Shown: positions 36,037-43,998, numbered from the stretch's first letter. The stretch: DNA of 64,000 nt from an uncultured beta proteobacterium (GCA_903859155.1 CAIOLO010000074.1:29890-93889), one strand, 5' to 3'. Notes: generated by a model not told the origin, from the sequence alone. Program-made: numbers and translations.

Positions 36037-36207
36037 TCAAAAATCAATGCAACGGCCGTTACGCTCCCAGTCGCCATAGCGTGTCGGGTCCGGTCCTTTG
36101 GGGCCGTTGGTCTCCTTGATGAGCGGGGCGGTTTGCGGCTGGGGCACGGCGTCGCTGCCGCTGGCAGGAGAATCGGGGGGGTGATCATTTTCGTTTTTTT
36201 GGGTCAT
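36037..36207 (-). CDS. DUF1674 / SDHAF4-type succinate dehydrogenase assembly protein
   Basis: A 56-residue gene, easily missed. It starts MTQKNENDHPPDSPASGSDA and ends in GPKGPDPTRYGDWERNGRCIDF (quoted in full length 22 only by its parts: GPKGPDPTRYGDWE and RNGRCIDF), which is the diagnostic DUF1674 tail. The mitochondrial homologue SDHAF4 binds flavinated SdhA and shields it before complex assembly. Position 94 bases upstream of sdhC on the same strand agrees with that role. The N-terminal half is proline-rich and disordered. Confidence 0.9.
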   Translation of the reverse strand: MTQKNENDHPPDSPASGSDAVPQPQTAPLIKETNGPKGPDPTRYGDWERNGRCIDF

Positions 36208-36262
36208 GACAGTTCACTTGTTGGTCGTAGGCAGCGCGCCTGATGCCGCTACCGCTTGGTTT

Positions 36263-36982
36263 TCAAACGGTAATTACCACTTTCTGGTAGAGGCCGCCGT
36301 AAAAGGTTTCCTTGTGAATATGTGCCGGAGCAAAGCCCTCCGGAAACCAGGTGCTTATCTCGTTGTTCCATAAATCGAGCGCAAACGGTTCGAGCTTGTT
36401 GAGGATCGGCCGGAACAGGTAGCGCAGCGGATGTCCGCGCCCGGGTTGGTGGTAGTCGACCACAACCAGCCGGCCGCCCGGCTTGAGAACGCGCAAAGCC
36501 TCGCTGACCGTCTGCCGGCGCACCGCCTCGGGCATTTCGTGCAGCAGAAAAAACAGGATCGCCTGGTCGTAGCTCGCATTGGCGAAGCCCAGGTCCGTCG
36601 AATCGCGGTGATGCAGTTCCACCGGCGCGTTTTCGGGAAGCTTGCTGCGCAGGTTGCGCAGCTGGATCGGCAGCACGTCGACGATGTCCAGTTGCCCGCC
36701 AGCAGCAACGCGCCTGGCCAGATGGTTGGTGAAATCCCCGTATACACAGGCCACCTGAAGCGTCTTCCCGGGGAGCGACTGGCCGAGTTCGTTGAGCGCC
36801 GCGTCGCGCAGCCGCGAAAAATTGCCCCACAGAATGAGGTTGACGAGCCATTGCCTCTCGAAGAAGCTGACTGCTTTCGGATGGACGTAGGCCCACCAGT
36901 AGGTTTTTTCCAGATAGGCGGGAATTGCCAGCGGCCGATTCAAATTCAGTTCCTTCTTGTGCACGGAACGCGAGCTTAACAT
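36263..36982 (-). CDS. rquA: Rhodoquinone biosynthesis protein RquA (methyltransferase-like)
   Basis: 239 residues from the ATG complement at 36980-36982; an upstream ATG at 37033 is possible. Characteristic RquA features are visible: PAYLEKTYWWAYVHPKAV, FFERQWLVNLILWGN, and the altered SAM motif I LQVACVYGDFTNHL in place of the usual (D/E)xGxGxG. Later motifs are VDVLPIQLRNLRSKLP, LFFLLHEMPEAVRR, LRVLKPGGRLVVVDYHQP and PFALDLWNNE. RquA is required to make rhodoquinone from ubiquinone and is reported to use SAM as amino donor rather than for methylation. The gene runs into the DUF1674 gene and sdhCDABE on the same strand, 55 bases away, so a functional link to fumarate reduction is strongly suggested. 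Another class I methyltransferase is the alternative. Confidence 0.82.
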   Translation of the reverse strand: MLSSRSVHKKELNLNRPLAIPAYLEKTYWWAYVHPKAVSFFERQWLVNLILWGNFSRLRDAALNELGQSLPGKTLQVACVYGDFTNHLARRVAAGGQLDIVDVLPIQLRNLRSKLPENAPVELHHRDSTDLGFANASYDQAILFFLLHEMPEAVRRQTVSEALRVLKPGGRLVVVDYHQPGRGHPLRYLFRPILNKLEPFALDLWNNEISTWFPEGFAPAHIHKETFYGGLYQKVVITV

Positions 36983-37555
36983 CTCGCGGCATGCCAAGAG
37001 CAGGGGGCATCCGCAAGGACGCCAGCGGCACATGAGCGACTGTCACGACCTCGGCCTTATTGGCGAACAACGACGACCCCCGATTGTTTTCAGCACCGCC
37101 GCCACGATACCAACCGACTCAAGCGGGGGGTTGATCCAGATCATACTGAACGGACATTCGCTTCGCCATTAACCGCAGCAGAGAGACGCGGCGAGGCACA
37201 GAGGCGACGATTTTGCGGAAGCCATCACCCGGTGGCACGGCGCTGGCGTTGCTGCGCGCAACGGCCGCATTTTTTGCGACGTCTCATATTTGGCGCCTAT
37301 TGCGAATCCCGACTTGCAATCGTGGTTGGGCCTGCGCCGATGCACCGTCTCCACGGGGGGTGCATAAACAAAATAGCCGTGGGAATTTTTCATATCTATT
37401 TGAAAAATATCAGTATTGCCTTTTCAATGCCGGCAAAGTGTACAAAAAAAATGTACTTCAGCAGGGGCTGCGGGTCGGTAGAGCGGCTTGCCGCTGCGCC
37501 GGTTTTCAATCCCAACAAATTGATAATAAACAGTAAAAAAATCATTGTTGAAACC
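36983..37555. other. Gene-poor spacer between rquA and the receiver genes
   Basis: About 570 bases with no convincing frame on either strand. AT-rich runs lie at 37380-37450 and 37500-37555. A spaced inverted repeat GTACA-N7-TGTAC is at 37440-37456 and a palindrome AGCGGC-TT-GCCGCT at 37482-37495; both lie 60-120 bases upstream of the sigma-54-type promoter, where enhancer-binding proteins usually bind. Confidence 0.5.
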
Positions 37556-37571
37556 TGGCACGGACCCTGCG
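37556..37571 (+). promoter_or_regulatory. Candidate sigma-54 (RpoN) promoter
   Basis: TGGCACGGACCCTGCG compares with the consensus TGGCACRNNNNTTGCW: the invariant GG (37557-37558) and GC (37569-37570) are separated by exactly ten bases, and two less conserved positions differ. Transcription would start near 37582, just before the first receiver gene at 37603. The NtrC-type activator encoded at 48069-49496 is a candidate partner. Confidence 0.65.
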
Positions 37572-37602
37572 TTATCCAGGGTGAAACGACGGAAAAATGG
37601 TG

Positions 37603-38046
37603 ATGAAAATGAAGAGCAAAACAAGAGTACTGATCGTGGATGACACCGAGGTGGTGCGCTTGAGCTACATCCGCTCCCTGGCCGAGGTTCACTGCGATGT
37701 GGAAATGGTCAGGGACGGCGAGGAAGCTCTGTGGGTGATGGAGCAGCGTCCTGCTGATGTCGTGCTGCTCGATCTTCGCATGCCGGGTATGGACGGCATG
37801 TCGGTTCTCAAGGTGATCAAGCAGAAATGGCCGGACACCGAGGTGGTCATCATTACCGGCTATCCCAGTGTGGAAACCGCCAAGGAGGCGGTGCGGCTCG
37901 GCGCGTTCGACTATCTGTCCAAGCCGTTGGGGCCGGATGAGGTTGTCAGCGTCGCAAGCGGTGCCATGACGCAGAAGAAATGGGCCCTGCACAAGGACCG
38001 TGCGGGACAGAACCAGGAGCGCGGCATGAACGCCGCCTCCATGTAA
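37603..38046 (+). CDS. Single-domain response regulator (CheY-like receiver)
   Basis: 147 residues from the ATG at 37603, favoured over 37597 because the GGA at 37591 is then nine bases away. VLIVDDTEVVRLSYIRSLAE carries the acidic pocket, VVLLDLRMPGMDGMSVLK the phospho-acceptor Asp, IITGYPSVETAKEAV the Thr/Ser-like switch, and FDYLSKPLGPDE the conserved Lys. No output domain follows; the last 20 residues are polar. It would relay phosphate among the kinases and regulators of this cluster. It is the first gene after the sigma-54-type promoter. Confidence 0.88.
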   Translation: MKMKSKTRVLIVDDTEVVRLSYIRSLAEVHCDVEMVRDGEEALWVMEQRPADVVLLDLRMPGMDGMSVLKVIKQKWPDTEVVIITGYPSVETAKEAVRLGAFDYLSKPLGPDEVVSVASGAMTQKKWALHKDRAGQNQERGMNAASM

Positions 38047-38082
38047 TTCAGCAATTTCACAATTTGAAGCAAGGAGAATGTC

Positions 38083-38862
38083 ATGAGTGCAATACGCAAA
38101 GTTCTGGTGGTTGATGATGATCCGGTAGTGGGCAAGAGTTTCGACCGGGTTCTTACCGGGAAGGGCTATGCGGTGATTACCGCAGCCTCCGGACAGGAAG
38201 CGCTGAACAAGCTCGAGAGCGAAGACTACGATGTCGTGTTCACCGATATCAAAATGCCCGGGATGAGTGGGCTGGATATGGCCGAACAGGTCAAGGCAAA
38301 GCGGCCCTGGCTGCCGGTAGTGATAGTCACCGGATACGGCTCGCCTGACAACGAGGCGAGGGCTGAAGCCGCCGGCGTATCGGCTTTCCTGCGCAAACCG
38401 CTGTCGCCGGAAATGATCGAAGGAAGCGCACAAAAGGCGTTCGAGGAAAAAGGCGATGCGGTGCAGGCACCGGAACTTCCCGCCGCGCAGACAGAGCAGA
38501 CAGTTGCGCCCGATGCCCCAAGAAGCCTTACTCGATTGGTCAAAAACATCGCGCTGTTTCTTGCCGCGCCTTTCGTCGGGCTTGCTTACATCCTTGCCTT
38601 TCCCGTGGTTGGTCTGGGCATGCTCGCCTGGACTGCGATCCAGGCCCAGTTGAACAAGACTGAAGCCTCGGCAAAGCAGCAACCGGTGGTTCCGGCCAAG
38701 GCGAGCGCGTTGAAAATCACAGCGCTGGTTCTGCTCGCACCTTTTATCGGACTGGCTTTCGTTCTGGCCGGGCCGATACTGGGACTTGGATTGCTGCTCT
38801 GGTTTGCCTTTCAGGCATGGGGCAAGCTCGGCGCGAAGGGTTTGGCGAACAAGGCCGAATAG
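38083..38862 (+). CDS. Receiver protein with a hydrophobic, probably membrane-embedded C-terminus
   Basis: 259 residues; AAGGAG lies six bases before the ATG. Residues 1-120 are a receiver: VLVVDDDPVVGKSFDRVL, VVFTDIKMPGMSGLDM with the phospho-acceptor Asp, VIVTGYGSPDNEARA, SAFLRKPLSPE. After a Pro/Gln/Thr-rich linker come two repeated hydrophobic units: IALFLAAPFVGLAYILAFPVVGLGMLAWTAIQ and ITALVLLAPFIGLAFVLAGPILGLGLLLWFAFQ (named by parts), each with the pattern (L)APFxGLAxxLAxPxxGLGxLxWxAxQ. Such a repeated Gly/Pro-rich membrane hairpin as output of a receiver is not an arrangement I recognise. A terminator follows at 38906. Confidence 0.8.
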   Translation: MSAIRKVLVVDDDPVVGKSFDRVLTGKGYAVITAASGQEALNKLESEDYDVVFTDIKMPGMSGLDMAEQVKAKRPWLPVVIVTGYGSPDNEARAEAAGVSAFLRKPLSPEMIEGSAQKAFEEKGDAVQAPELPAAQTEQTVAPDAPRSLTRLVKNIALFLAAPFVGLAYILAFPVVGLGMLAWTAIQAQLNKTEASAKQQPVVPAKASALKITALVLLAPFIGLAFVLAGPILGLGLLLWFAFQAWGKLGAKGLANKAE

Positions 38863-38905
38863 ACAAGTGGCCAAGCACCATCGTGCCAGAGCCTGTTGAA
38901 GCGGA

Positions 38906-38938
38906 CGCCGGGGGGGCGCAATGCCCCCCGGCGCTTTT
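38906..38938 (+). terminator. Rho-independent terminator
   Basis: CGCCGGGGGGGC (38906-38917) pairs with GCCCCCCGGCG (38923-38933) with one unpaired G, followed by C and four T. It is 43 bases after the stop of the receiver/membrane gene. Confidence 0.8.
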
Positions 38939-39886
38939 CCATTGCAGTATCGATTCGCACCCGCAAGGTTTCATTCAGGCAAACCGCGTCATGCAGAAAC
39001 ATGGGCAGCAATCTTCATGGCTTCCCATCCGGCCGGTGTCGACGCCCTGCACCGGCGGATTGCAGAGAAGCGGCATGGAGAAAAGAGAAGTGCCGCATTG
39101 TTGAAGTTCAAATTCATTGGAATTCAGTCGAGCTCCATTGACAATTGTCAAGCCCCTTTTGCCGCGGATTGCTTAAGATTCAACGCAACTGCCGGAAGAG
39201 CAAAAAGCGGGGGAGGCCTCGATGTCAGCCCTCAGCCAAAGCGCCGCTCCGACAATAACAAACCTCCGCGCGAGCGGGATGCGCGCGAATGTGTCGCTGC
39301 CCAAGTGTTTTGATTGCATCCCGGTCGAAGATGATTTCCTCGGCAATCGACTTGATGGTGTGTTAACCCCGGCAGCGCCCGGCCATTTCGGCAAAGCGCT
39401 CGCTCTAGAAGGGTTTGATCGCAGGGATATCGAGCCGCGCGCGTCAACAGTGGCCAAGACCCAAGCGCCACGTTTGACGCACCTCGATTGCCAAAAAAAT
39501 GTGTGCGAAGAAACTCCAAAGTTCGCGGACCGAGTGCGTACATCGGTCTTCCCAGATCGACCGGAGCCGGACGACGCTCCTGCTGATGCCCATGCCGGGC
39601 ATCGAACCAGGGCAAAGGGGCGAACCTTCAACTCGAGGAAAACCTTCCAGGCACTTCGGGTTTCGAATAAAGGCCGGGTGCGCACCTGCGTCTTGCAAAA
39701 ACTGCAAACGATTCGCTCAACTGCTTGTTCAGCCAACTGCGTCGCTCAAGCGCCCGCTCCGATTCCCGGGCGAAGATTTCAACACCACCCGCAGCGGCGC
39801 GCCCGCTCTTGATTGTCCGCGGGACTATCCGAAGACTGATTCAGTCCAGAAGTTTATTTAAAGCCAAGCATTAACGGAGGCATGAA
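38939..39886. other. About 950 bases without a recognisable gene
   Basis: Open frames exist on both strands (for example 39222-39812 forward and 39173-39736 reverse), but their translations are low-complexity, Arg/Ser/Ala-rich and match no family I know. Several overlapping frames are open at once, as happens in GC-rich non-coding DNA. A perfect 14-base palindrome, TTGACAATTGTCAA, is at 39138-39151. The stretch could be an eroded gene or an insertion scar; nothing further can be supported. Confidence 0.5.
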
Positions 39887-41005
39887 ATGGTTCTCTTGAT
39901 TGTCGTTGTCACAATTATTGTTTTTATCCTGGTTGATTTTGCGCTGAGGGTGTTTTTTCAGAGAAAGAATGAATCAAGACTCAAGAAAGAACGCGAGCAG
40001 GCCCTCGATATCGGGCTGAAGCTGGATTTTTCCGAAGAAGCCAAAACATTGAAGCGGGTGGAGGTAAAGGAACCCAAGGCGCGGATATTGGCCGTGGATG
40101 ATGAGGCAATCATTCTGGACAGCTTCAGGAAGATCCTGGTGGTGGCCGGATACAGCATCGACACCGTCGAAAAAGGAAAGGAAGCTTTGGGCCTGATCCT
40201 GAAGCGTGATTACGATTTTGTTTTTACCGATCTGAAGATGCCGGAAATGGATGGCTTGGAGGTGACCAAGGCGGTCAAGCACCTGCGCCCGGATATCGAT
40301 GTCATTGTGATCACAGGGTATGCGTCGATAGATACGGCAGTCGAAACGATGAAATTTGGCGCGATGGATTATGTGCAAAAGCCATTTACGGAAGATGAAC
40401 TGATCAACTTTTTCAACAAGGCCCTGATAAAACGCCGCGACAGAATTGAACGGCAGATGAAGCCGACGGTGCGTCTTATCACGCCATCCACAAAAGAATC
40501 CGGCTCACAGCACGAATTCAATGTGCCGGCGGGGATCTTCGTTGCCCAGAACCACAGCTGGGTGAATATTGAAATGAATGGCGGCGCACGAGTGGGAATC
40601 GATGACTTCGCGCGGAAAATCATCAACAAGGTGGATGCGGTGGAATTGCCCAAGCAAAACAAGGAAGTCAAAAAGGGCGAACCGCTTTTTTCAATCCAAC
40701 AGAATTCCCGGACCATCAGCTTCTGTTCGCCGATAAGCGGGAAGGTCACGCTCGTGAATGCCGAGCATACCGAGCATCCCGAACTCATCGCCGTAAACCC
40801 CTTCGAGCTGAGCTGGATGTGCTGCATCGAGCCATCCAACCTGTCAGAGGAATTGCGGTCCCTGAAAATCGGCGCTGATTCCATCAATTGGTACAAGGGC
40901 GAAATCACCAAGTACACAGAGATGAGAAAAGCAGGGGAAGCCGGCGGCGCCCAGGCCGATGAAAAATTCCTCGAGGAGTTTGCCAAGGCCTTTCTCGCCA
41001 AATAA
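39887..41005 (+). CDS. Membrane-anchored receiver fused to a GcvH-like domain
   Basis: 372 residues; GGAGG lies six bases before the ATG. Residues 2-25 are one transmembrane helix. Residues 65-180 form a receiver (ILAVDDEAIILDSFRK, phospho-acceptor Asp115 in FVFTDLKMPEMDG, VITGYASIDTAVETM, DYVQKPFTEDEL). Residues 212-345 resemble glycine-cleavage H protein: FNVPAGIFVAQNHSWVNIEM, GGARVGIDDFARKIINKVD, KKGEPLFSIQQNSRTISFCS, PISGKVTLVN, then NPFELSWMCCIEPSNLSEEL. At the position of the lipoyl-lysine (ESVKA in GcvH) the sequence reads QNSRT, so lipoylation is not expected. It probably acts as a signalling or docking protein for the cytochrome/NrfD module downstream. Confidence 0.85.
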   Translation: MVLLIVVVTIIVFILVDFALRVFFQRKNESRLKKEREQALDIGLKLDFSEEAKTLKRVEVKEPKARILAVDDEAIILDSFRKILVVAGYSIDTVEKGKEALGLILKRDYDFVFTDLKMPEMDGLEVTKAVKHLRPDIDVIVITGYASIDTAVETMKFGAMDYVQKPFTEDELINFFNKALIKRRDRIERQMKPTVRLITPSTKESGSQHEFNVPAGIFVAQNHSWVNIEMNGGARVGIDDFARKIINKVDAVELPKQNKEVKKGEPLFSIQQNSRTISFCSPISGKVTLVNAEHTEHPELIAVNPFELSWMCCIEPSNLSEELRSLKIGADSINWYKGEITKYTEMRKAGEAGGAQADEKFLEEFAKAFLAK

Positions 41006-41055
41006 AGCATCTCGGCTACGCTACTTTCAAATGGCAAATCTGAAAAGAGGCAGTC

Positions 41056-41520
41056 ATGATTAGATATCTATTGGCAGCGGCGGCGGTGTTTTTCCTGGCT
41101 GCTGCCAGTGCACCCTCGAGAACGGAACCGCTGCAAATCCCGGCGGAAATCATTTTCCCGTCAGCTGCGGGTGAAGTGGTTTTTCACCACCAGATGCACA
41201 TGAAAGACCTCTCAATAAATTGTGCCCAGTGTCACCATGAAATCAATGCGAAAAAACTGAGCACCCCGCACCCGGACTATTTCAAATCCACGTCGATCAA
41301 ATGTGAGATTTGCCACCACGAGTCCGAAAAGATCAAACAAAAAGCTTTTGTATGTTCGGAGTGTCATCGAACCAATTCGGCCAACATTGCGGATGAAACG
41401 CTCAGTGCAAAGGTTGTTATCCACAAGCAATGCTGGAACTGCCACCCCGTTGGCACCGCAAAAGAAGCCAGCAACGGATGCGAAAAGTGTCATTCAGGGA
41501 AAAAGCGTGTCGACAAGTGA
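41056..41520 (+). CDS. Periplasmic pentahaem c-type cytochrome (c3/c7-like)
   Basis: 154 residues; a GAGG element precedes the ATG. A signal peptide (YLLAAAAVFFLAAASAPS) is followed by five CxxCH motifs: CAQCH, CEICH, CSECH, CWNCH and CEKCH, several with an extra His directly after (CHH), as in class III cytochromes where a distal His completes bis-His ligation. VVFHHQMHMKDLSINCAQCHH is typical of the family. It would carry electrons in the periplasm between the Fe-S/NrfD complex encoded next and other cytochromes. Confidence 0.88.
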   Translation: MIRYLLAAAAVFFLAAASAPSRTEPLQIPAEIIFPSAAGEVVFHHQMHMKDLSINCAQCHHEINAKKLSTPHPDYFKSTSIKCEICHHESEKIKQKAFVCSECHRTNSANIADETLSAKVVIHKQCWNCHPVGTAKEASNGCEKCHSGKKRVDK

Positions 41521-41557
41521 TATTCAGCTAATGACCTGTATTTGAATAGGACATATC

Positions 41558-42430
41558 GTGGATAGAAGACAGTTTTTTTTGACGACGGCTACGGTTTGTG
41601 CGGGAGGCGTGCCCGCCAACACCACAAGAGCCGAAGAGGTGAAAGAACCCAAGGAATTCAGCGCAGTGCTGGTCGACACCACCAGGTGTATCGGCTGCAG
41701 ATCCTGCGAGGTCGCCTGTTCGGTAACGCACGGAAATTATGTGCCGGATATCAAGAACGACGGGGCGCTGGAGAAGGTCAGAGATACCAGTGAAAAGCAG
41801 TGGACGGTGGTAAATCGCTTCGAGACCGAAAAAGGCGAAGTTTTCGTCAAAAAGCAGTGTCTCCATTGCTGGCAGCCTGCCTGCGCGGCGGCTTGTCTGG
41901 TCAACGCAATGTTGAAAACAAAGGAAGGTCCCGTTACCTGGGACGGGGATAAATGCATGGGGTGCAGGTTCTGCATGGTCTCCTGCCCGTTTGACATGCC
42001 GAAGTTCGAATATTCCGGATGGAATCCGAAAATCCAGAAATGCAACATGTGCTACGACCGGTTGCTGGAGGGGAAAAAGCCGGCCTGCGTGGAATCCTGC
42101 CCCACGGATGCGCTGATGTTCGGCCAGAAACGCGAGTTAATGGAGGTGGCGCGACACCGTGTCTACAGCCACCCGGACAAGTATGTGCACCACATCTACG
42201 GGGAGCAGGAGGCCGGAGGAACCGGATGGCTGTACCTGTCGGCAGTGCCTTTTGAAAAGATCGGTTTCAGAACCGACCTTGGAACGACTCCTTATCCCGA
42301 GTACACCAGAGAATTTCTCATTTCCGTCCCCCTGATCGAATTCGGCGTTCCGGCGTTCCTGCTGGCGCTGAACATGCTTACGGACCGAAAAGACGAAGTA
42401 CAGGAGAACCACGGGTGGAAAGATGAATAA
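41558..42430 (+). CDS. 4Fe-4S ferredoxin-type subunit (HybA/DmsB/CbcT-like) with Tat signal
   Basis: 290 residues from a GTG at 41558, eight bases after AGGACA. The N-terminus MDRRQFFLTTATVCAGG is a twin-arginine signal, so the protein is exported folded. Four ferredoxin cysteine clusters are present: CIGCRSCEVAC, CLHCWQPACAAAC, CMGCRFCMVSC and CNMCYDRLLEGKKPACVESC (the last spread over two parts). Thus four [4Fe-4S] clusters are predicted, in the pattern of HybA/DmsB/NrfC subunits. A hydrophobic helix near the end (LISVPLIEFGVPAFLLALNML) anchors it. It overlaps the NrfD gene by eight bases. Confidence 0.9.
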   Translation: MDRRQFFLTTATVCAGGVPANTTRAEEVKEPKEFSAVLVDTTRCIGCRSCEVACSVTHGNYVPDIKNDGALEKVRDTSEKQWTVVNRFETEKGEVFVKKQCLHCWQPACAAACLVNAMLKTKEGPVTWDGDKCMGCRFCMVSCPFDMPKFEYSGWNPKIQKCNMCYDRLLEGKKPACVESCPTDALMFGQKRELMEVARHRVYSHPDKYVHHIYGEQEAGGTGWLYLSAVPFEKIGFRTDLGTTPYPEYTREFLISVPLIEFGVPAFLLALNMLTDRKDEVQENHGWKDE

Positions 42431-43619
42431 CGCAGCGGTTTTCACTGGTGAATTGAGGAGCTTCCTCAAATTTTTTCTGCAGGAATTAAAACCCAGGGGC
42501 AAGTGGCTGACGCCGTTCAACGTCATATCCATTCCCACCATCATTCTCGGTTTGATAATTCTGTATTTCCGCTTCACCGAGGGGCTCGGATCCGTTACCA
42601 ATCTTTCCCAGCAGTTCCCTTTTGGATTCTGGATCGGGTTCGATGTCATGACCGGCGTGGCCCTGGCCGGCGGCGCCTACGTCATTTGCTTTGTCGTCTA
42701 TGTAATGAGGCTGGAAAAATACCACTGCATAGTCAAAGTGACGGTTCTGAACGGGCTGCTGGCCTATGTCTTCTATTCAGGCGCCCTGGTGCTGGATCTG
42801 GGGCGGCCCTGGCACATCATCAATCCAATCATCGGAAACTCATTCGGATATAACTCCGTATTGTTTCTGGTTTCCTGGCACTTTCTGCTTTATATGATCG
42901 TGCTGTTCGTGGAGTTTTCCCCGACCATTGCGGAATGGGCTCATTGGGAAAAACTACGGAAATTTCTGACCGGCCTGACTCTCGGTGCGGTAATTATCGG
43001 TATTACGCTGTCAATACTCCATCAGTCAGGTGTCGGCGCGATGTTTCTGATGGCCAAGCCGAAAATCCACCCGCTGTGGTATTCCGAATACATTCCGCTG
43101 CTGTACTTTGTGTCGAGCATCTTCGCCGGACTGTCGATGATCATATTCGAGGGGAGCATCAGCCATAAGGTATTCAGCAACCTGATCGGCGAGAAGACCC
43201 ATCATTCCCACGATGAAATAGTGCTGGGACTGGCCAAAGCCGCGGCCATCACAATGTTCGTCTATTACTTCTTTCTGGCTTTCATCTTCATGCACGGTGA
43301 CAAATGGAAGTTCATCAACACCCCCTGGGGCTACTGGTACCTGGTGGAGGTTATCGGTTTCGTGCTTATACCTTGTTTCATGTTCGCTTATGCAGTGAGA
43401 AACAGGAGACTCGGAGTCATCCGGGTGGCGGCCGCCATGGCGATTTTCGGCGTGGTTCTGAATCGTCAGAATATATGTTTGATTGCGTTCAACTGGTACG
43501 CCGAAAACAGGTATTACCCATCATGGCAGGAAATCGTAGTGACCTTGATGGTGGTGTTTGTCGAAATATGGGTATTCAGGTGGATAGTTACCCGGATGTC
43601 GGTTTTCAGCAAAGAATGA
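42423..43619 (+). CDS. NrfD/HybB-like integral membrane quinone-reactive subunit
   Basis: 398 residues with about ten hydrophobic helices. GVALAGGAYVICFVVYVM and YVFYSGALVLDLGRPWHIINP are family motifs; the DLGRPW/HxxNP region forms part of the quinone site in NrfD-type proteins. Together with the pentahaem c and 4Fe-4S proteins it resembles the Geobacter Cbc4 (CbcSTU) type of quinol:cytochrome c oxidoreductase and the Hmc family of sulfate reducers. It would connect menaquinol/ubiquinol oxidation to periplasmic electron carriers, or run in reverse. Confidence 0.9.
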   Translation: MNNAAVFTGELRSFLKFFLQELKPRGKWLTPFNVISIPTIILGLIILYFRFTEGLGSVTNLSQQFPFGFWIGFDVMTGVALAGGAYVICFVVYVMRLEKYHCIVKVTVLNGLLAYVFYSGALVLDLGRPWHIINPIIGNSFGYNSVLFLVSWHFLLYMIVLFVEFSPTIAEWAHWEKLRKFLTGLTLGAVIIGITLSILHQSGVGAMFLMAKPKIHPLWYSEYIPLLYFVSSIFAGLSMIIFEGSISHKVFSNLIGEKTHHSHDEIVLGLAKAAAITMFVYYFFLAFIFMHGDKWKFINTPWGYWYLVEVIGFVLIPCFMFAYAVRNRRLGVIRVAAAMAIFGVVLNRQNICLIAFNWYAENRYYPSWQEIVVTLMVVFVEIWVFRWIVTRMSVFSKE

Positions 43620-43632
43620 ACCGGAGCTCGAA

Positions 43633-43788
43633 ATGGAATACTACAGCTACGTAAACATATTCGAAACAAAGGGCCTGGCATACATCTTGTTAATTTGTTT
43701 TCTTGTGCTGGGCATATTGTTGATCAAGTACCTCTCGGCTCCGGAAAAAAAGGACTCGAGCGCGGCGGAAAGAAAGCCGAGGACGTGA
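43633..43788 (+). CDS. 51-residue single-helix membrane protein of the NrfD module
   Basis: Starts 14 bases after the NrfD stop with GGAG eight bases before the ATG. The product MEYYSYVNIFETKGLAYIL continues with LICFLVLGILLIKYL, one transmembrane helix, and ends in a charged tail (APEKKDSSAAERKPRT). Small one-helix subunits accompany Hmc-type complexes (HmcD) and terminal oxidases (CcoQ), so it is inferred to be a structural subunit of the neighbouring complex. The clear RBS and operon position make translation very likely. Confidence 0.75.
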   Translation: MEYYSYVNIFETKGLAYILLICFLVLGILLIKYLSAPEKKDSSAAERKPRT

Positions 43789-43998
43789 GATTGATGCGTG
43801 AAAGCGCAAATGCGGGCAAGCCCGGTGCGGCTTTTGGCCCGGAGACGGTTGCTTGTTTTGAATCCTGATGATCTTTTGCCGGCTTCGCCCCGTCTTCTCT
43901 GCCGTCGGGACCCAGGGCGGCAGATCGCGCATCGATGATTATTGAGTGTTTGCCTGTGCTTTGATGGTTCGATTGGATTGGTTCTTCAGAAATTCACG

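Noticed and set aside
35952..36188. Reverse-strand 78-codon frame over the start of the sdh region
   Set aside because: It overlaps the DUF1674 gene in another frame; the DUF1674 translation has the diagnostic tail, this one does not.
39173..39812. Overlapping frames on both strands as possible genes
   Set aside because: Composition is Arg/Ser/Ala-rich, no family motif, several frames open at once, and no convincing ribosome site.
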